Part shown: positions 1 through 8,057 of the stretch, one piece after another
Numbering within the stretch: the stretch's first letter is position 1
Layout: the number at the start of each line of letters is the position of its first letter
From: Actinomycetes bacterium
Lineage (GTDB): Bacteria; Actinomycetota; Actinomycetes; Actinomycetales; Cellulomonadaceae
Direction of reading: 5' to 3'
Length of the DNA stretch: 15,351 nucleotides
Assembly (NCBI GenBank): GCA_023438885.1
Contig: JAEXPS010000048.1
Location: forward strand, 1-15,351
Position numbers and translations under genes: made by a program
Notes under the pieces: model-generated
What the model was told of the DNA's origin: nothing
Databases searched by the model: none
What the model saw: only the letters and a program-made list of their open reading frames with translations

Positions 1-71
1 GCGCAGAAGTCGTCGCCGAACCCGTGTGGTTCGTCGGCCGCAACCCCCCACTTCGGCGACGAACTCTGCGC
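1..71. repeat. Left 71-nt inverted-repeat arm flanking the DUF559 gene
   Basis: This arm aligns without gaps to the reverse complement of 1097-1167. I count 58 matches in 71, with the best stretch (positions 21-40) at 19/20. The arm is itself dyadic: 1-18 and 54-71 are inverted copies (16 of 18 pair) enclosing about 35 nt. The window begins exactly at this arm, so it may extend further left. It lies upstream of the start chosen for the neighbouring gene, which suggests that the gene and both arms form one unit. Confidence 0.85.
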
Positions 72-169
72 TCAGCAGGGTGGTGCACCCCGCCCGCGGT
101 GCGGCGGGCGCCACCGGGGCCTGTGGATGGCCGGCCACGCAGTCGCCGCGGTTCGGGCACGGTGTGGCT

Positions 170-1111
170 ATGCGTGAACCCCTCCGCGCGGCGGAGCTGC
201 TGCGGGTCGCCGACGAGTCCGATGCTCGCGGCTCGGTGATGCGGCGCGCCGCGCGCCGCGGGGATCTGCGCCAGGTGCGGCGTGGCGCCTACATCGGCAC
301 CGACCACTGGGCCGGCCTGGAGCCCGACGAGCGCCACGTTCTCGAGGTGCGGGCGGCGCTGGCGGCGGTCCGGACATCCGCCGTCGCGTCGCATCGGTCG
401 GCCGCCGCTCTGTGGGGGCTGCCCGTGGTCGGGATGCGAGAGCGGCGGGTGCACCTGACGTTCGTCGGCGGCTCGGGGGCGGACTCGCGAGGTGCCTTTG
501 CGCGGCACGCCGCCGCCGGGCCACTCCCCGAGCGGGAGGTCGACGGCATCCGGGTGACCAGCGTCGCCCGCACCGTCGTCGACCTCGCTCGGATGGGCGG
601 GTTCCTCGCGGGTGTCGCGGCAGGTGATGCCGCACTCCATCGGCGCCTGGCCACGCTCGACGAGCTCCGTGCGGAGGTCGAGGCCGCTGGAAGCGGCCGC
701 GGCGTACGGCAGGCGAGGGACGTGGTGGCGTTCGTCGACCAGGGCGGCGAGTCGCCCGGGGAGTCGCTGAGCCGGGTGCGCATGCGTGACCTCGGCCTGC
801 CGATGCCCGTGCTGCAGCACGAGGTCAGGGATCATCAGGGCTTCGTCGGCCGCGTCGACTTCTGGTGGGAGGAGTTCGGCGTCATCGGTGAGTTCGACGG
901 TCGCTCCAAGTACGGCGTCGACGGCGTGGTCCGATCGGCCACGGATCAGCTCTGGGACGAGAAGATCCGCGAGGACCGGCTCCGTGCGGCCGGCGCCAGG
1001 GTGGTCCGCTGGACGTGGGCGGACGCGTGGCTGGGTGCCCCGATGGCGGCTCGGCTGGCCCAGGCGGGAGTGCGCGGCGGGTGGTCGGCCCGCCGGGCGC
1101 AGAGTTCGTGA
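170..1111 (+). CDS. AbiEi-type winged-helix / DUF559 (Vsr-like PD-(D/E)XK) protein
   Basis: A 313-residue protein if ATG 170 is used; the frame is open further upstream, but residues before this point look non-coding. The N-terminus (about 5-45) has the AbiEi antitoxin winged-helix pattern ending in RQVRRGAYIG. The middle (about 60-150) resembles the AbiEi-like linker domain, with ASHRSAAALWGLP. The C-terminus (about 215-300) is a DUF559/Vsr-like nuclease fold: D230 in RVDFWW, then E241, D243 and K247 in GEFDGRSKY, and later RAAGARVVRWTWADAW. The candidate metal-binding residues are therefore present, so it could be an active nuclease, although no activity is known for this family. There is no AbiEii toxin partner on either side. 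The last codons and stop lie inside the right inverted-repeat arm. No convincing Shine-Dalgarno precedes ATG 170, so the start is uncertain. Family assignment is from motif recognition; its biological role is unknown. Confidence 0.85.
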   Translation: MREPLRAAELLRVADESDARGSVMRRAARRGDLRQVRRGAYIGTDHWAGLEPDERHVLEVRAALAAVRTSAVASHRSAAALWGLPVVGMRERRVHLTFVGGSGADSRGAFARHAAAGPLPEREVDGIRVTSVARTVVDLARMGGFLAGVAAGDAALHRRLATLDELRAEVEAAGSGRGVRQARDVVAFVDQGGESPGESLSRVRMRDLGLPMPVLQHEVRDHQGFVGRVDFWWEEFGVIGEFDGRSKYGVDGVVRSATDQLWDEKIREDRLRAAGARVVRWTWADAWLGAPMAARLAQAGVRGGWSARRAQSS

Positions 1112-1167
1112 TCGAGACGGTGGCTTCCGGCCGACGAATCACACGGGCTCGGTGACGAGTTCTGCGC
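1097..1167. repeat. Right 71-nt inverted-repeat arm
   Basis: Its reverse complement matches 1-71 without gaps at 58/71. It covers the final codons and stop of the DUF559 gene (stop 1109-1111). Its ends, gcgcagagttcgtg and cgagttctgcgc, are inverted relative to each other (14 of 18 pair), so the RNA could fold into a hairpin and might also serve as a terminator. It runs directly into a 19-bp tandem repeat. Confidence 0.85.
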
Positions 1168-1222
1168 TCGGTGAGGAGGGGTGCGCTCGGTGAGGAGGGG
1201 TGCGCTCGGCGAGGAAGGGTGC
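1147..1222. repeat. Four tandem copies of a 19-bp unit
   Basis: Units start at 1147, 1166, 1185 and 1204. The second and third are identical (gctcggtgaggaggggtgc). The fourth differs at two positions. The first, which lies within the right inverted-repeat arm, differs at four. The array therefore looks like slippage or amplification of the arm's outer end. It lies 131 bp upstream of lysC and may fall in the lysC promoter or leader region. Confidence 0.85.
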
Positions 1223-1353
1223 GCTGGCGGTGATCAGTGGGCGGAACTGGGTTGCATGTTCGCACGTCGTGCACCCACACTTGCCGCCGCAAGCAACCGA
1301 CACCCGGCGGGCCGTTGAGAGAGACGGAGGCCGGCGACAGGAAGAGCACGCAC

Positions 1354-2612
<1,259 letters not shown>

Positions 2613-2616
<4 letters not shown>

Positions 2617-3671
2617 GCGGGTTGTCTGTTGCCGTTGTCGGCGCGACCGGGCAGGTCGGCGGCGTGATGCGCCGCCTGCTCGACGAGCGGGACTTCCCCG
2701 TGGGCGCGATCCGGTACTTCGCCTCGGCGCGCTCCGCCGGCCGCACGCTGCCGTGGCGCGGGGCTGACGTGGTGGTCGAGGACATCACCACCGAGGACCT
2801 GTCCGGCATCGACATCGCGCTGTTCTCCGCGGGCGGCGGCACCAGCAAGGTGCACGCTCCGCGGTTCGCGGCCGCCGGGGCGATCGTGGTCGACAACTCG
2901 TCGGCCTGGCGCCGCGACCCGCAGGTGCCGCTGGTGGTCAGCGAGGTCAACCCGCACGCGCTCGACGAGATCCCGCTCGGCATCGTCGCGAACCCCAACT
3001 GCACCACGATGGCCGCCATGCCGGTGCTCAAGGTGCTGCACGACGAGGCGGGGCTGCGGCGCCTCGTCGTCTCCACCTACCAGGCCGTGTCCGGTGCGGG
3101 CCTCGCCGGGGCGACCGAGCTCGACGCCCAGGTGCGCGCCGCGGTGGCCCAGGACACCCTCGCGCTGGTGCACGACGGTGCGGCGGTGGACTTCCCCGCC
3201 CACACCAAGTTCCCGCGCACCATCGCGTTCGACGTGATCCCGCTGGCCGGCAGCATCGTCGACGACGGGCTGCGCGAGACCGACGAGGAGCAGAAGCTCC
3301 GCCACGAGAGCCGCAAGATCCTCGAGATCCCGGAGCTGCTGGTGTCCGGGACGTGCGTGCGCGTGCCGGTGTTCACCGGGCACTCGCTGTCGATCAACGC
3401 CGAGTTCGAGCGACCCATCACGCCGGAGCGGGCGTACGAGCTGCTCGCGGGCGCGCCGGGTGTGGCGCTCGCGGACGGCGACGTGCCGACGCCGCTGGCC
3501 GCCGCGGGGCAGGACCCATCGCTCGTCGGGCGGATCCGGGCCGACGAGGGCGCCCCCGAGGGCCGGGGCCTGGCACTGTTCGTCTCGAACGACAACCTGC
3601 GCAAGGGTGCGGCGCTCAACGCGATCCAGATCGCCGAGCTCCTGGCAGCAAAGCTCCCCGCCCGCGCCTGA
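2613..3671 (+). CDS. asd: Aspartate-semialdehyde dehydrogenase
   Basis: NADPH-dependent reduction of aspartyl phosphate to aspartate-4-semialdehyde, the branch point to diaminopimelate/lysine and homoserine. 352 residues, normal for the actinobacterial enzyme. The N-terminal Rossmann motif is VAVVGATGQVGGVM (residues 6-19). FSAGGGTSKVHAP and VDNSSAWRRDP follow. The catalytic cysteine is C130 in ANPNCTTM, the active-site glutamine Q157 in STYQAVSGAG, and the base histidine H257 in VRVPVFTGHS. The start overlaps the lysC stop by 4 nt, with a ggaggg ribosome site 8 nt upstream at 2599-2604. The pair forms the classic lysC-asd operon. All key residues are intact. Confidence 0.97.
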
Positions 3672-3688
3672 CCACTCCCCCTGCGCAT

Positions 3689-3728
3689 CGTCCGAGGTAA
3701 CGGGCCTGGAGCCTGCTTACCTCGGACG
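3689..3728 (+). terminator. Probable lysC-asd terminator (perfect 12-bp dyad)
   Basis: cgtccgaggtaa at 3689-3700 is the exact reverse complement of ttacctcggacg at 3717-3728, with a 16-nt loop that can itself form a small ggc/gcc stem. It begins 18 nt after the asd stop. Only a weak tt follows, as is common for actinobacterial terminators. A protein-binding dyad is the alternative reading. Confidence 0.65.
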
Positions 3729-3772
3729 TTGTGCTGTGGGCGTGGCGTGGGATGGCCGATGGACCAGCGGGC

Positions 3773-3817
3773 TTGACGGGGCGGCGGTTCAGTGGTTCAT
3801 TAGTCTAGTAATGAACC
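3773..3817 (+). promoter_or_regulatory. GntR operator palindrome and promoter of the ABC operon
   Basis: A perfect 9-bp dyad, ggttcatta (3794-3802) and taatgaacc (3809-3817), is separated by 6 nt. An extra direct half-site, ggttca, lies at 3786-3791. A -35-like ttgacg at 3773-3778 stands 17-18 nt before the left half-site, so the dyad would cover the -10 region (a TANNNT candidate is tagtct, 3801-3806). The dyad ends 21 nt before the GntR start. This layout fits autorepression by the YtrA-type regulator encoded next. Confidence 0.75.
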
Positions 3818-3838
3818 GACGAGGACGGGCGGAGCGTT

Positions 3839-4192
3839 GTGTTCGACGGCCGTGACCCGGTCTACGTGCAGATCGCGGACCAGATTCGCGACGCCGTGCT
3901 GCGCGGGGAGCTGGCCGAGGAGGAGCAGGTGATGAGCACCACCCAGTACGCCACGACCTTCCGCATCAACCCGGCGACGGCAGCGAAGGCCTTCGCGCAG
4001 CTGGTCGACGAGGGTGTCCTCTACAAGCGCCGGGGGATCGGGATGTTCGTCGCGTCAGGCGCCCGCGAGCGCCTGCTGGAGCAGCGCCGCGAGAGCTTCT
4101 TCGCGCAGGTCGTCGACCCGGTGCGGGACCAGGCGCAGGTGCTGGGCATCCCGCTCGCGGATGTCGTCGCACGGTTGAAGGGGGAGCACTGA
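3839..4192 (+). CDS. GntR-family (YtrA subfamily) transcriptional repressor
   Basis: A 117-residue cytoplasmic DNA-binding regulator starting at GTG 3839. The GntR winged helix fills residues about 5-75: PVYVQIADQIRDAVLRGEL is the opening helix, NPATAAKAFAQLVDEGVL the recognition-helix region, and YKRRGIGMFV the wing. It lacks the large effector domain of FadR/HutC types and has only a short helical tail, as in the YtrA subfamily, whose members are typically encoded at the head of ABC transporter operons. That is the context here: the stop shares one base with the ATG of the ABC ATPase. A palindromic operator lies 22-45 nt upstream. The inducer is unknown; in Bacillus subtilis YtrA responds to cell-wall antibiotics, so a similar signal is a guess. 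Confidence 0.92.
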   Translation: MFDGRDPVYVQIADQIRDAVLRGELAEEEQVMSTTQYATTFRINPATAAKAFAQLVDEGVLYKRRGIGMFVASGARERLLEQRRESFFAQVVDPVRDQAQVLGIPLADVVARLKGEH

Positions 4193-5073
4193 TGGACGGC
4201 CTGTCCGTGAGCGTGCGCGGGCTCAGTGTGCGGTACGGCCGCACGGTCGCCCTGGAGGCTGTCGACCTCGACATCCGGCCGGGCACCATCACCGGCCTGC
4301 TCGGCCGCAACGGCTCGGGCAAGACGACTCTGGCCTCCGTGATGGCGCCGTTCCGCCGCCCCACGGCCGGCCAGGTGCTGGTGGACGGTGCCGACCCGTG
4401 GGAGAACGAGGAGCTCGCCCCGCACATCCTGCTGGTGCGCGAGTCCGGCGACCTCCTGGACGACGAGCGCATCCGCGCCAACCTCGACTTCGTCGCCGGC
4501 ACCCGGCCGTACTTCGACCGTGACGTCGCCGAGCGCCTGCTGGACACCTTCGAGCTCGACCTGCGCGCCACCCCGCGCAAGCTCTCGCGCGGGAAGCGCT
4601 CGGCCCTCGGCATCGCGGTGGCGATCGCCGCCCGCGCGCCGCTGACCATCCTCGACGAGGTGCATCTGGGCCTCGACGCCCCCAGCCGGTACGCGTTCTA
4701 CGACGCGCTCCTGGCCGACTACGTGGAGCACCCCCGCACGCTGGTGCTGTCCAGCCATCTGATCGGCGAGATCGAGAGGTTGTTCGAGGACGTGGTGGTG
4801 CTGCATCGCGGCCGCGTGCTGATGGCCGCGGAGGCCGAGGCACTGCGTGCGGCCGGTGTCTCCGTCACCGGCCCGCGAGCCGCCGTGGAGCAGTTCGCGG
4901 CCGGCCGGCGCGTGCTGGGCCGCCAGGGCCTGGGCGGCACCAGTCAGGTGACGCTCCTCGGGGCGGTGGACGAGCAGTCCGCGGCCGCCGCTCGGTCGGC
5001 CGGGCTCGAGCTGGGCCCGGTGCCTCTGCAAGACCTGTTCGTGCACCTCACGGACGGGAAGGAGCAGCTGTGA
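4192..5073 (+). CDS. ABC transporter ATP-binding protein (YtrB-like)
   Basis: Nucleotide-binding subunit of the first exporter in the operon, 293 residues. Walker A is GRNGSGKT (residues 38-45). Walker B with catalytic glutamate is LTILDEVHLGLD. The switch histidine is in VLSSHLIGEIERLF. The signature motif is degenerate, LSRGKRS instead of LSGGQ, as occurs in several YtrB-like ATPases. After about residue 220 a C-terminal extension without a recognised domain follows. A ggggag ribosome site lies 5 nt before the ATG, which shares one base with the regulator's stop; its own stop overlaps the following permease start by 4 nt. Partner: the membrane protein at 5070-5828. Substrate unknown. Confidence 0.93.
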   Translation: MDGLSVSVRGLSVRYGRTVALEAVDLDIRPGTITGLLGRNGSGKTTLASVMAPFRRPTAGQVLVDGADPWENEELAPHILLVRESGDLLDDERIRANLDFVAGTRPYFDRDVAERLLDTFELDLRATPRKLSRGKRSALGIAVAIAARAPLTILDEVHLGLDAPSRYAFYDALLADYVEHPRTLVLSSHLIGEIERLFEDVVVLHRGRVLMAAEAEALRAAGVSVTGPRAAVEQFAAGRRVLGRQGLGGTSQVTLLGAVDEQSAAAARSAGLELGPVPLQDLFVHLTDGKEQL

Positions 5074-5828
5074 GCCTCGCCCGCCCCGCCACGCACCCGG
5101 CCCTGCACGCCAGCCGGCGCCTGATGGGCGCCCACCTGTCCCTCCTGGCGTGGTTCTGGTGCATCGCCGTGGCCGCCTTCGTCGTCGGCACGTTCGTGCT
5201 GGTGGCGGTCGACGCCACGCACCTGGCGATCGTCCCCTGGGCGCGGCAGGCGTTCGTGTGGTTCCCGTTCTCACTGGAGATCGTGGTCGCCACGACGTAC
5301 ATCCGCGCTCATGTCGCGGCGGGCATGACCCGTCGCACGTTCGTGGCGGTGGCGCTGTGCGTCGCGGCGGCCGTCGCGCTCCTCAACGGCGTCCTCATGG
5401 CCACCATGCTCACCCTCGAGCGCCTGGCGCACGGGTGGCTCGGCTGGGACTGGACGTTCTCGGACGCGGGCTTCGACCCGAGCGGCTACTCCTGGCCTCT
5501 CGCGTTCCTCGACTACGGGCTGACGTTCCTCGTCGGCAACCTCTGCGGCCTGCTCGTCGGCATCGTGTTCTACGCCGCAGGGGCCGCGTGGGGCTCGAAG
5601 GTCGGCGCGTGGATCGGGATCCTCACGATCCCGCTGACCTGCGGACCCGTCCTCGCCGTGCTCGGGGTCGTCGCCGCGGGCGGCACGGCGGGAGGTCCGG
5701 ACCAGGTCTTCAGGTTCCTTGGCGGCGTCGGGACCGCCACGGCGATCTCCCTCGGGCTCGCCGTGGCGGTGGCACTCGCCTTCGCCACCATCGCACGCCG
5801 CACCGCCATCGCGCGGGCGCGCACCTAG
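5070..5828 (+). CDS. ABC transporter membrane subunit (first exporter)
   Basis: A 252-residue polytopic membrane protein starting at GTG 5070, overlapping the ATPase stop by 4 nt. I see about six hydrophobic segments, near residues 23-46, 56-76, 88-112, 145-178, 182-205 and 220-244. The basic N-terminal and C-terminal ends (RRTAIARART) suggest both face the cytoplasm. No sequence motif ties it to a named family, but its position and topology match the permeases paired with YtrB-like ATPases. The ribosome site of the following gene overlaps its stop codon. The substrate cannot be inferred. Confidence 0.85.
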   Translation: MSLARPATHPALHASRRLMGAHLSLLAWFWCIAVAAFVVGTFVLVAVDATHLAIVPWARQAFVWFPFSLEIVVATTYIRAHVAAGMTRRTFVAVALCVAAAVALLNGVLMATMLTLERLAHGWLGWDWTFSDAGFDPSGYSWPLAFLDYGLTFLVGNLCGLLVGIVFYAAGAAWGSKVGAWIGILTIPLTCGPVLAVLGVVAAGGTAGGPDQVFRFLGGVGTATAISLGLAVAVALAFATIARRTAIARART

Positions 5829-5838
5829 GAGGGTAGGC

Positions 5839-6804
5839 ATGACCAGCGTCATCACCGCACGAGAGCTGCGGAAGTCCTACGGCGAGAAGGTCGCCGTCGA
5901 CGGCGTCAGCCTGACCGTCGAGGAGGGCGAGATCTTCGGGATCCTCGGCCCCAACGGCGCCGGCAAGACGACCACGGTCGAGATGATCGGCGGGCTGCGC
6001 TCCGCCGACGCCGGCGAGGTCCGGGTGCTCGGCGCCGACCCGCAGGCCCACCCCGAGGCGGTGCGCGGGGTGCTCGGCCTCCAGCTCCAGGAGTCGGCGC
6101 TGCACGCGAAGATCTCCGTCGCGGAGGCGCTGCGGCTCTTCGCCGCGTTCTACCCGGCGCCGGCCGACCCCGAGGAGCTCATGGCCGTCCTCGACCTCAC
6201 CGAGAGCCGCAACGTCCACTTCGACGCCCTCTCCGGCGGCCAGAAGCAGCGGCTGTCGATCGCCCTGGCGCTCGTCGGCAACCCGCGGATCGCGATCCTC
6301 GACGAGCTGACCACTGGTCTCGACCCCGCCGCGCGCCGCGCCACGTGGGACTTCGTCGAGCGCGTGCGCGCCCGCGGCGTCTCGATCGTGCTCGTCACGC
6401 ACTTCATGGACGAGGCCGAACGGCTGTGCGACCGGTTGGTGGTCATCGACCACGGGCGCGTCGTCGCCGGCGGCACGCCCGCGGAGCTGATCGACGGGTT
6501 GTCCGGCAACCGCGCGGTCCGGGTGCGGCCGGGTTCCCAGGACGCCTCTGCGATGTACGACGAGCTCACGCGGCTTGCCGCAACCGATCCGGACGTCACC
6601 GCGGTGGCCCGGGTGGACTCCTCGCCGGAGCTCGAGGTGACCGGCTCCCGGCGTGTGCTGTTCTCCGTGGTCCGCGCGCTCGACGCGGCGGACCTGGTCC
6701 CCGACGACGTGCGCACGCTGACGCGCACGCTCGAGGACGTCTTCGTCTCAGTGACGGGTCGTGCGTACGCCGCGGACCCGGACGTGGAAGGAGCACGAGC
6801 ATGA
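5839..6804 (+). CDS. ABC-2 type exporter ATP-binding protein (DrrA/NatA-like)
   Basis: ATPase of the second exporter, 321 residues from ATG 5839, with a strong aggaggg ribosome site at 5827-5833 (5-nt spacing). The frame stays open upstream to 5719, but the site and homology begin at 5839 with VITARELRKSYGE. Walker A is GPNGAGKT (37-44), Q-loop LQLQES, signature LSGGQKQRLS, Walker B AILDELTTGLDP, and switch histidine in VLVTHFMDEAERL. All are canonical, unlike the first ATPase of the operon. A C-terminal region of about 100 residues ends in the TLTRTLEDVFVSVTGR pattern typical of drug-exporter ATPases. The stop overlaps the permease start by 4 nt. Likely role: powering efflux of a lipophilic drug or antibiotic; substrate unknown. 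Confidence 0.94.
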   Translation: MTSVITARELRKSYGEKVAVDGVSLTVEEGEIFGILGPNGAGKTTTVEMIGGLRSADAGEVRVLGADPQAHPEAVRGVLGLQLQESALHAKISVAEALRLFAAFYPAPADPEELMAVLDLTESRNVHFDALSGGQKQRLSIALALVGNPRIAILDELTTGLDPAARRATWDFVERVRARGVSIVLVTHFMDEAERLCDRLVVIDHGRVVAGGTPAELIDGLSGNRAVRVRPGSQDASAMYDELTRLAATDPDVTAVARVDSSPELEVTGSRRVLFSVVRALDAADLVPDDVRTLTRTLEDVFVSVTGRAYAADPDVEGARA

Positions 6805-7601
6805 CCACCCTCACATCGGACACCGGGTCGCGGTCGTTCCCCGCCGGGCGCGGCTTCGGCATGTTGCTGAGCACCGAGGCCCGTGTCTGGGCGCGCGACG
6901 GCGCCACCTTGTTCTTCTCCCTCGTGTTCCCGACGGTGCTGCTCATCGGCGTAGGCCTCGCGATCCCCGGCATGCGCGACCCGATCGAGGACCTCCCGGG
7001 AATCTGGGAGGGGAAGACCCCGGTGGCGCTCTACGTGCCCGTGCTGATGGCGGTCGCCTTCGCCACTCCGCTGCTCACCGTGATGCCGGTGACGTTCGGT
7101 CAGTACCGCGAGCGCGGGGTGCTGCGACGGCTGTCGACCACACCGATGCGCCCGCAGGCGATCGTGCTGGCGCACCTGGTGATCAACCTGGTGGCGATCC
7201 TGGCGGCAACCGTGGTGATGCTCGTGGCCGGCCAGCTGGTGTTCGGGCTCGCGGCGCCGCTGCACCTGGCGACGGTGGTGCTGGTCTTCGTCCTCGGCGT
7301 GGCGGCGCTGTACTCGCTGGGCATGCTCATCGGCGCCCGGGTGCCCCGGGGGAGCGCCGCGTCCGGCATCGGCTCGCTGCTGTACTTCCCCATGCTCTTC
7401 TTCGCCGGGGTGTGGACGCCCGGCCCGACCATGCCGGACACCGTCGCCGCGATCGCCCGGTTCACCCCGCTCGGGGCCGCGGCCCAGGCGATGACTGCCG
7501 GGTGGTTCGAGGAGGGCTTCCCGACCGTCGAGGTGCTGGTGCTGGCGGCGTGGACCGCGGTGGTGCTGCCACTGGCGATCAAGCTGTTCCGCTGGAGCTG
7601 A
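6801..7601 (+). CDS. ABC-2 type exporter permease (DrrB-like)
   Basis: A 266-residue integral membrane protein, last gene of the operon, starting at ATG 6801 (overlapping the ATPase stop by 4 nt; gaagga ribosome site about 9 nt upstream). The cytoplasmic N-terminus is followed by about six membrane segments. The ABC-2 transporter hallmarks are YRERGVLRRLSTTPMRP after the second membrane segment, the glycine-rich LGMLIGARVPRGSAASGIGS, and LFFAGVWTPGPTMP with FTPLGAAAQAM near the C-terminus. It pairs with the ATPase just upstream. In related loci a two-component system often follows; here the next gene is convergent and unrelated. Confidence 0.93.
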   Translation: MTTLTSDTGSRSFPAGRGFGMLLSTEARVWARDGATLFFSLVFPTVLLIGVGLAIPGMRDPIEDLPGIWEGKTPVALYVPVLMAVAFATPLLTVMPVTFGQYRERGVLRRLSTTPMRPQAIVLAHLVINLVAILAATVVMLVAGQLVFGLAAPLHLATVVLVFVLGVAALYSLGMLIGARVPRGSAASGIGSLLYFPMLFFAGVWTPGPTMPDTVAAIARFTPLGAAAQAMTAGWFEEGFPTVEVLVLAAWTAVVLPLAIKLFRWS

Positions 7602-7613
7602 GGGGAGGGTTCG

Positions 7614-7877
7614 TCAGCGACGGCTGCCTGCGCCCGCCACGATGGCTACTCCGATGGCGGCGAGAACCACCTGGAACAGCAGCTCGATCCAGTCGATGCC
7701 CTCGGTGGTCTCGACACCGATGAGCGAGGCGATCCAGGTGCCGAGCAGGGCGGCCACGATGCCGACCAGGATGGTCACGAGGATCGAGATGTTCTGCCGT
7801 CCGCGGACGAGGAGCCGCCCGAGGACGCCGACGATGGCGCCGATGATGATCGCGGAGATGATGCCGTCTGGGGTCAT
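7614..7877 (-). CDS. GlsB/YeaQ/YmgE-family stress membrane protein
   Basis: An 87-residue protein with three hydrophobic segments (about 5-22, 30-52 and 63-82), matching the Transgly_assoc/GlsB-YeaQ family: DGIISAIIIGAIVGVLGRLL at the N-terminus and a glycine-rich VTILVGIVAALLGTWIAS centre. Members are small inner-membrane proteins induced by general stress; a biochemical activity is not established, and the name transglycosylase-associated is historical. The start is ATG with aggag 7 nt upstream. It is convergent with the ABC operon, with 12 bp between the stops. A TAGATT -10 candidate lies at 7925-7930 on the minus strand. Confidence 0.9.
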   Translation of the reverse strand: MTPDGIISAIIIGAIVGVLGRLLVRGRQNISILVTILVGIVAALLGTWIASLIGVETTEGIDWIELLFQVVLAAIGVAIVAGAGSRR

Positions 7878-7924
7878 CGCAGGACTCCTGGTTCAGGCGT
7901 GACCGCGCTCCCTGCGGTTCTCGG

Positions 7925-7930
7925 AATCTA
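7925..7930 (-). promoter_or_regulatory. Candidate -10 box for the GlsB-family gene
   Basis: Read on the minus strand, TAGATT matches TANNNT and lies 47 nt before the ATG, giving a leader of about 40 nt that includes the aggag ribosome site. No good -35 is visible at 17-18 nt; a ctgacg is present but at about 22 nt spacing. Confidence 0.35.
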
Positions 7931-8057
7931 GCCGCGATCCAGCCCGTTCGCACGTCAGGCCGGGGGAGCCCGCGGCACGGCGAACGGCCGGTCGTGCAGG
8001 TCGGCGACCGCGGGGCGACGATCTCGTCGACGCGCCCGCGGCCGGCCGGCGCGGTGC

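Noticed and set aside
26..169. Upstream extension of the DUF559 gene frame
   Set aside because: It runs through the left inverted-repeat arm and its translation has no family similarity; the AbiEi domain begins just after ATG 170.
1262..1303. Small dyads (gcacgtcgtgc; cttgccgccgcaag) in the lysC leader as a riboswitch or attenuator
   Set aside because: Stems are only 4-5 bp and no lysine riboswitch core or leader peptide is recognisable.
7955..8057. Possible minus-strand gene fragment reading VADLHDRPFAVPRAPPA before a stop at 7955-7957
   Set aside because: The short stretch looks protein-like, but its continuation shifts frame and no family is recognisable; too little to call even a pseudogene.
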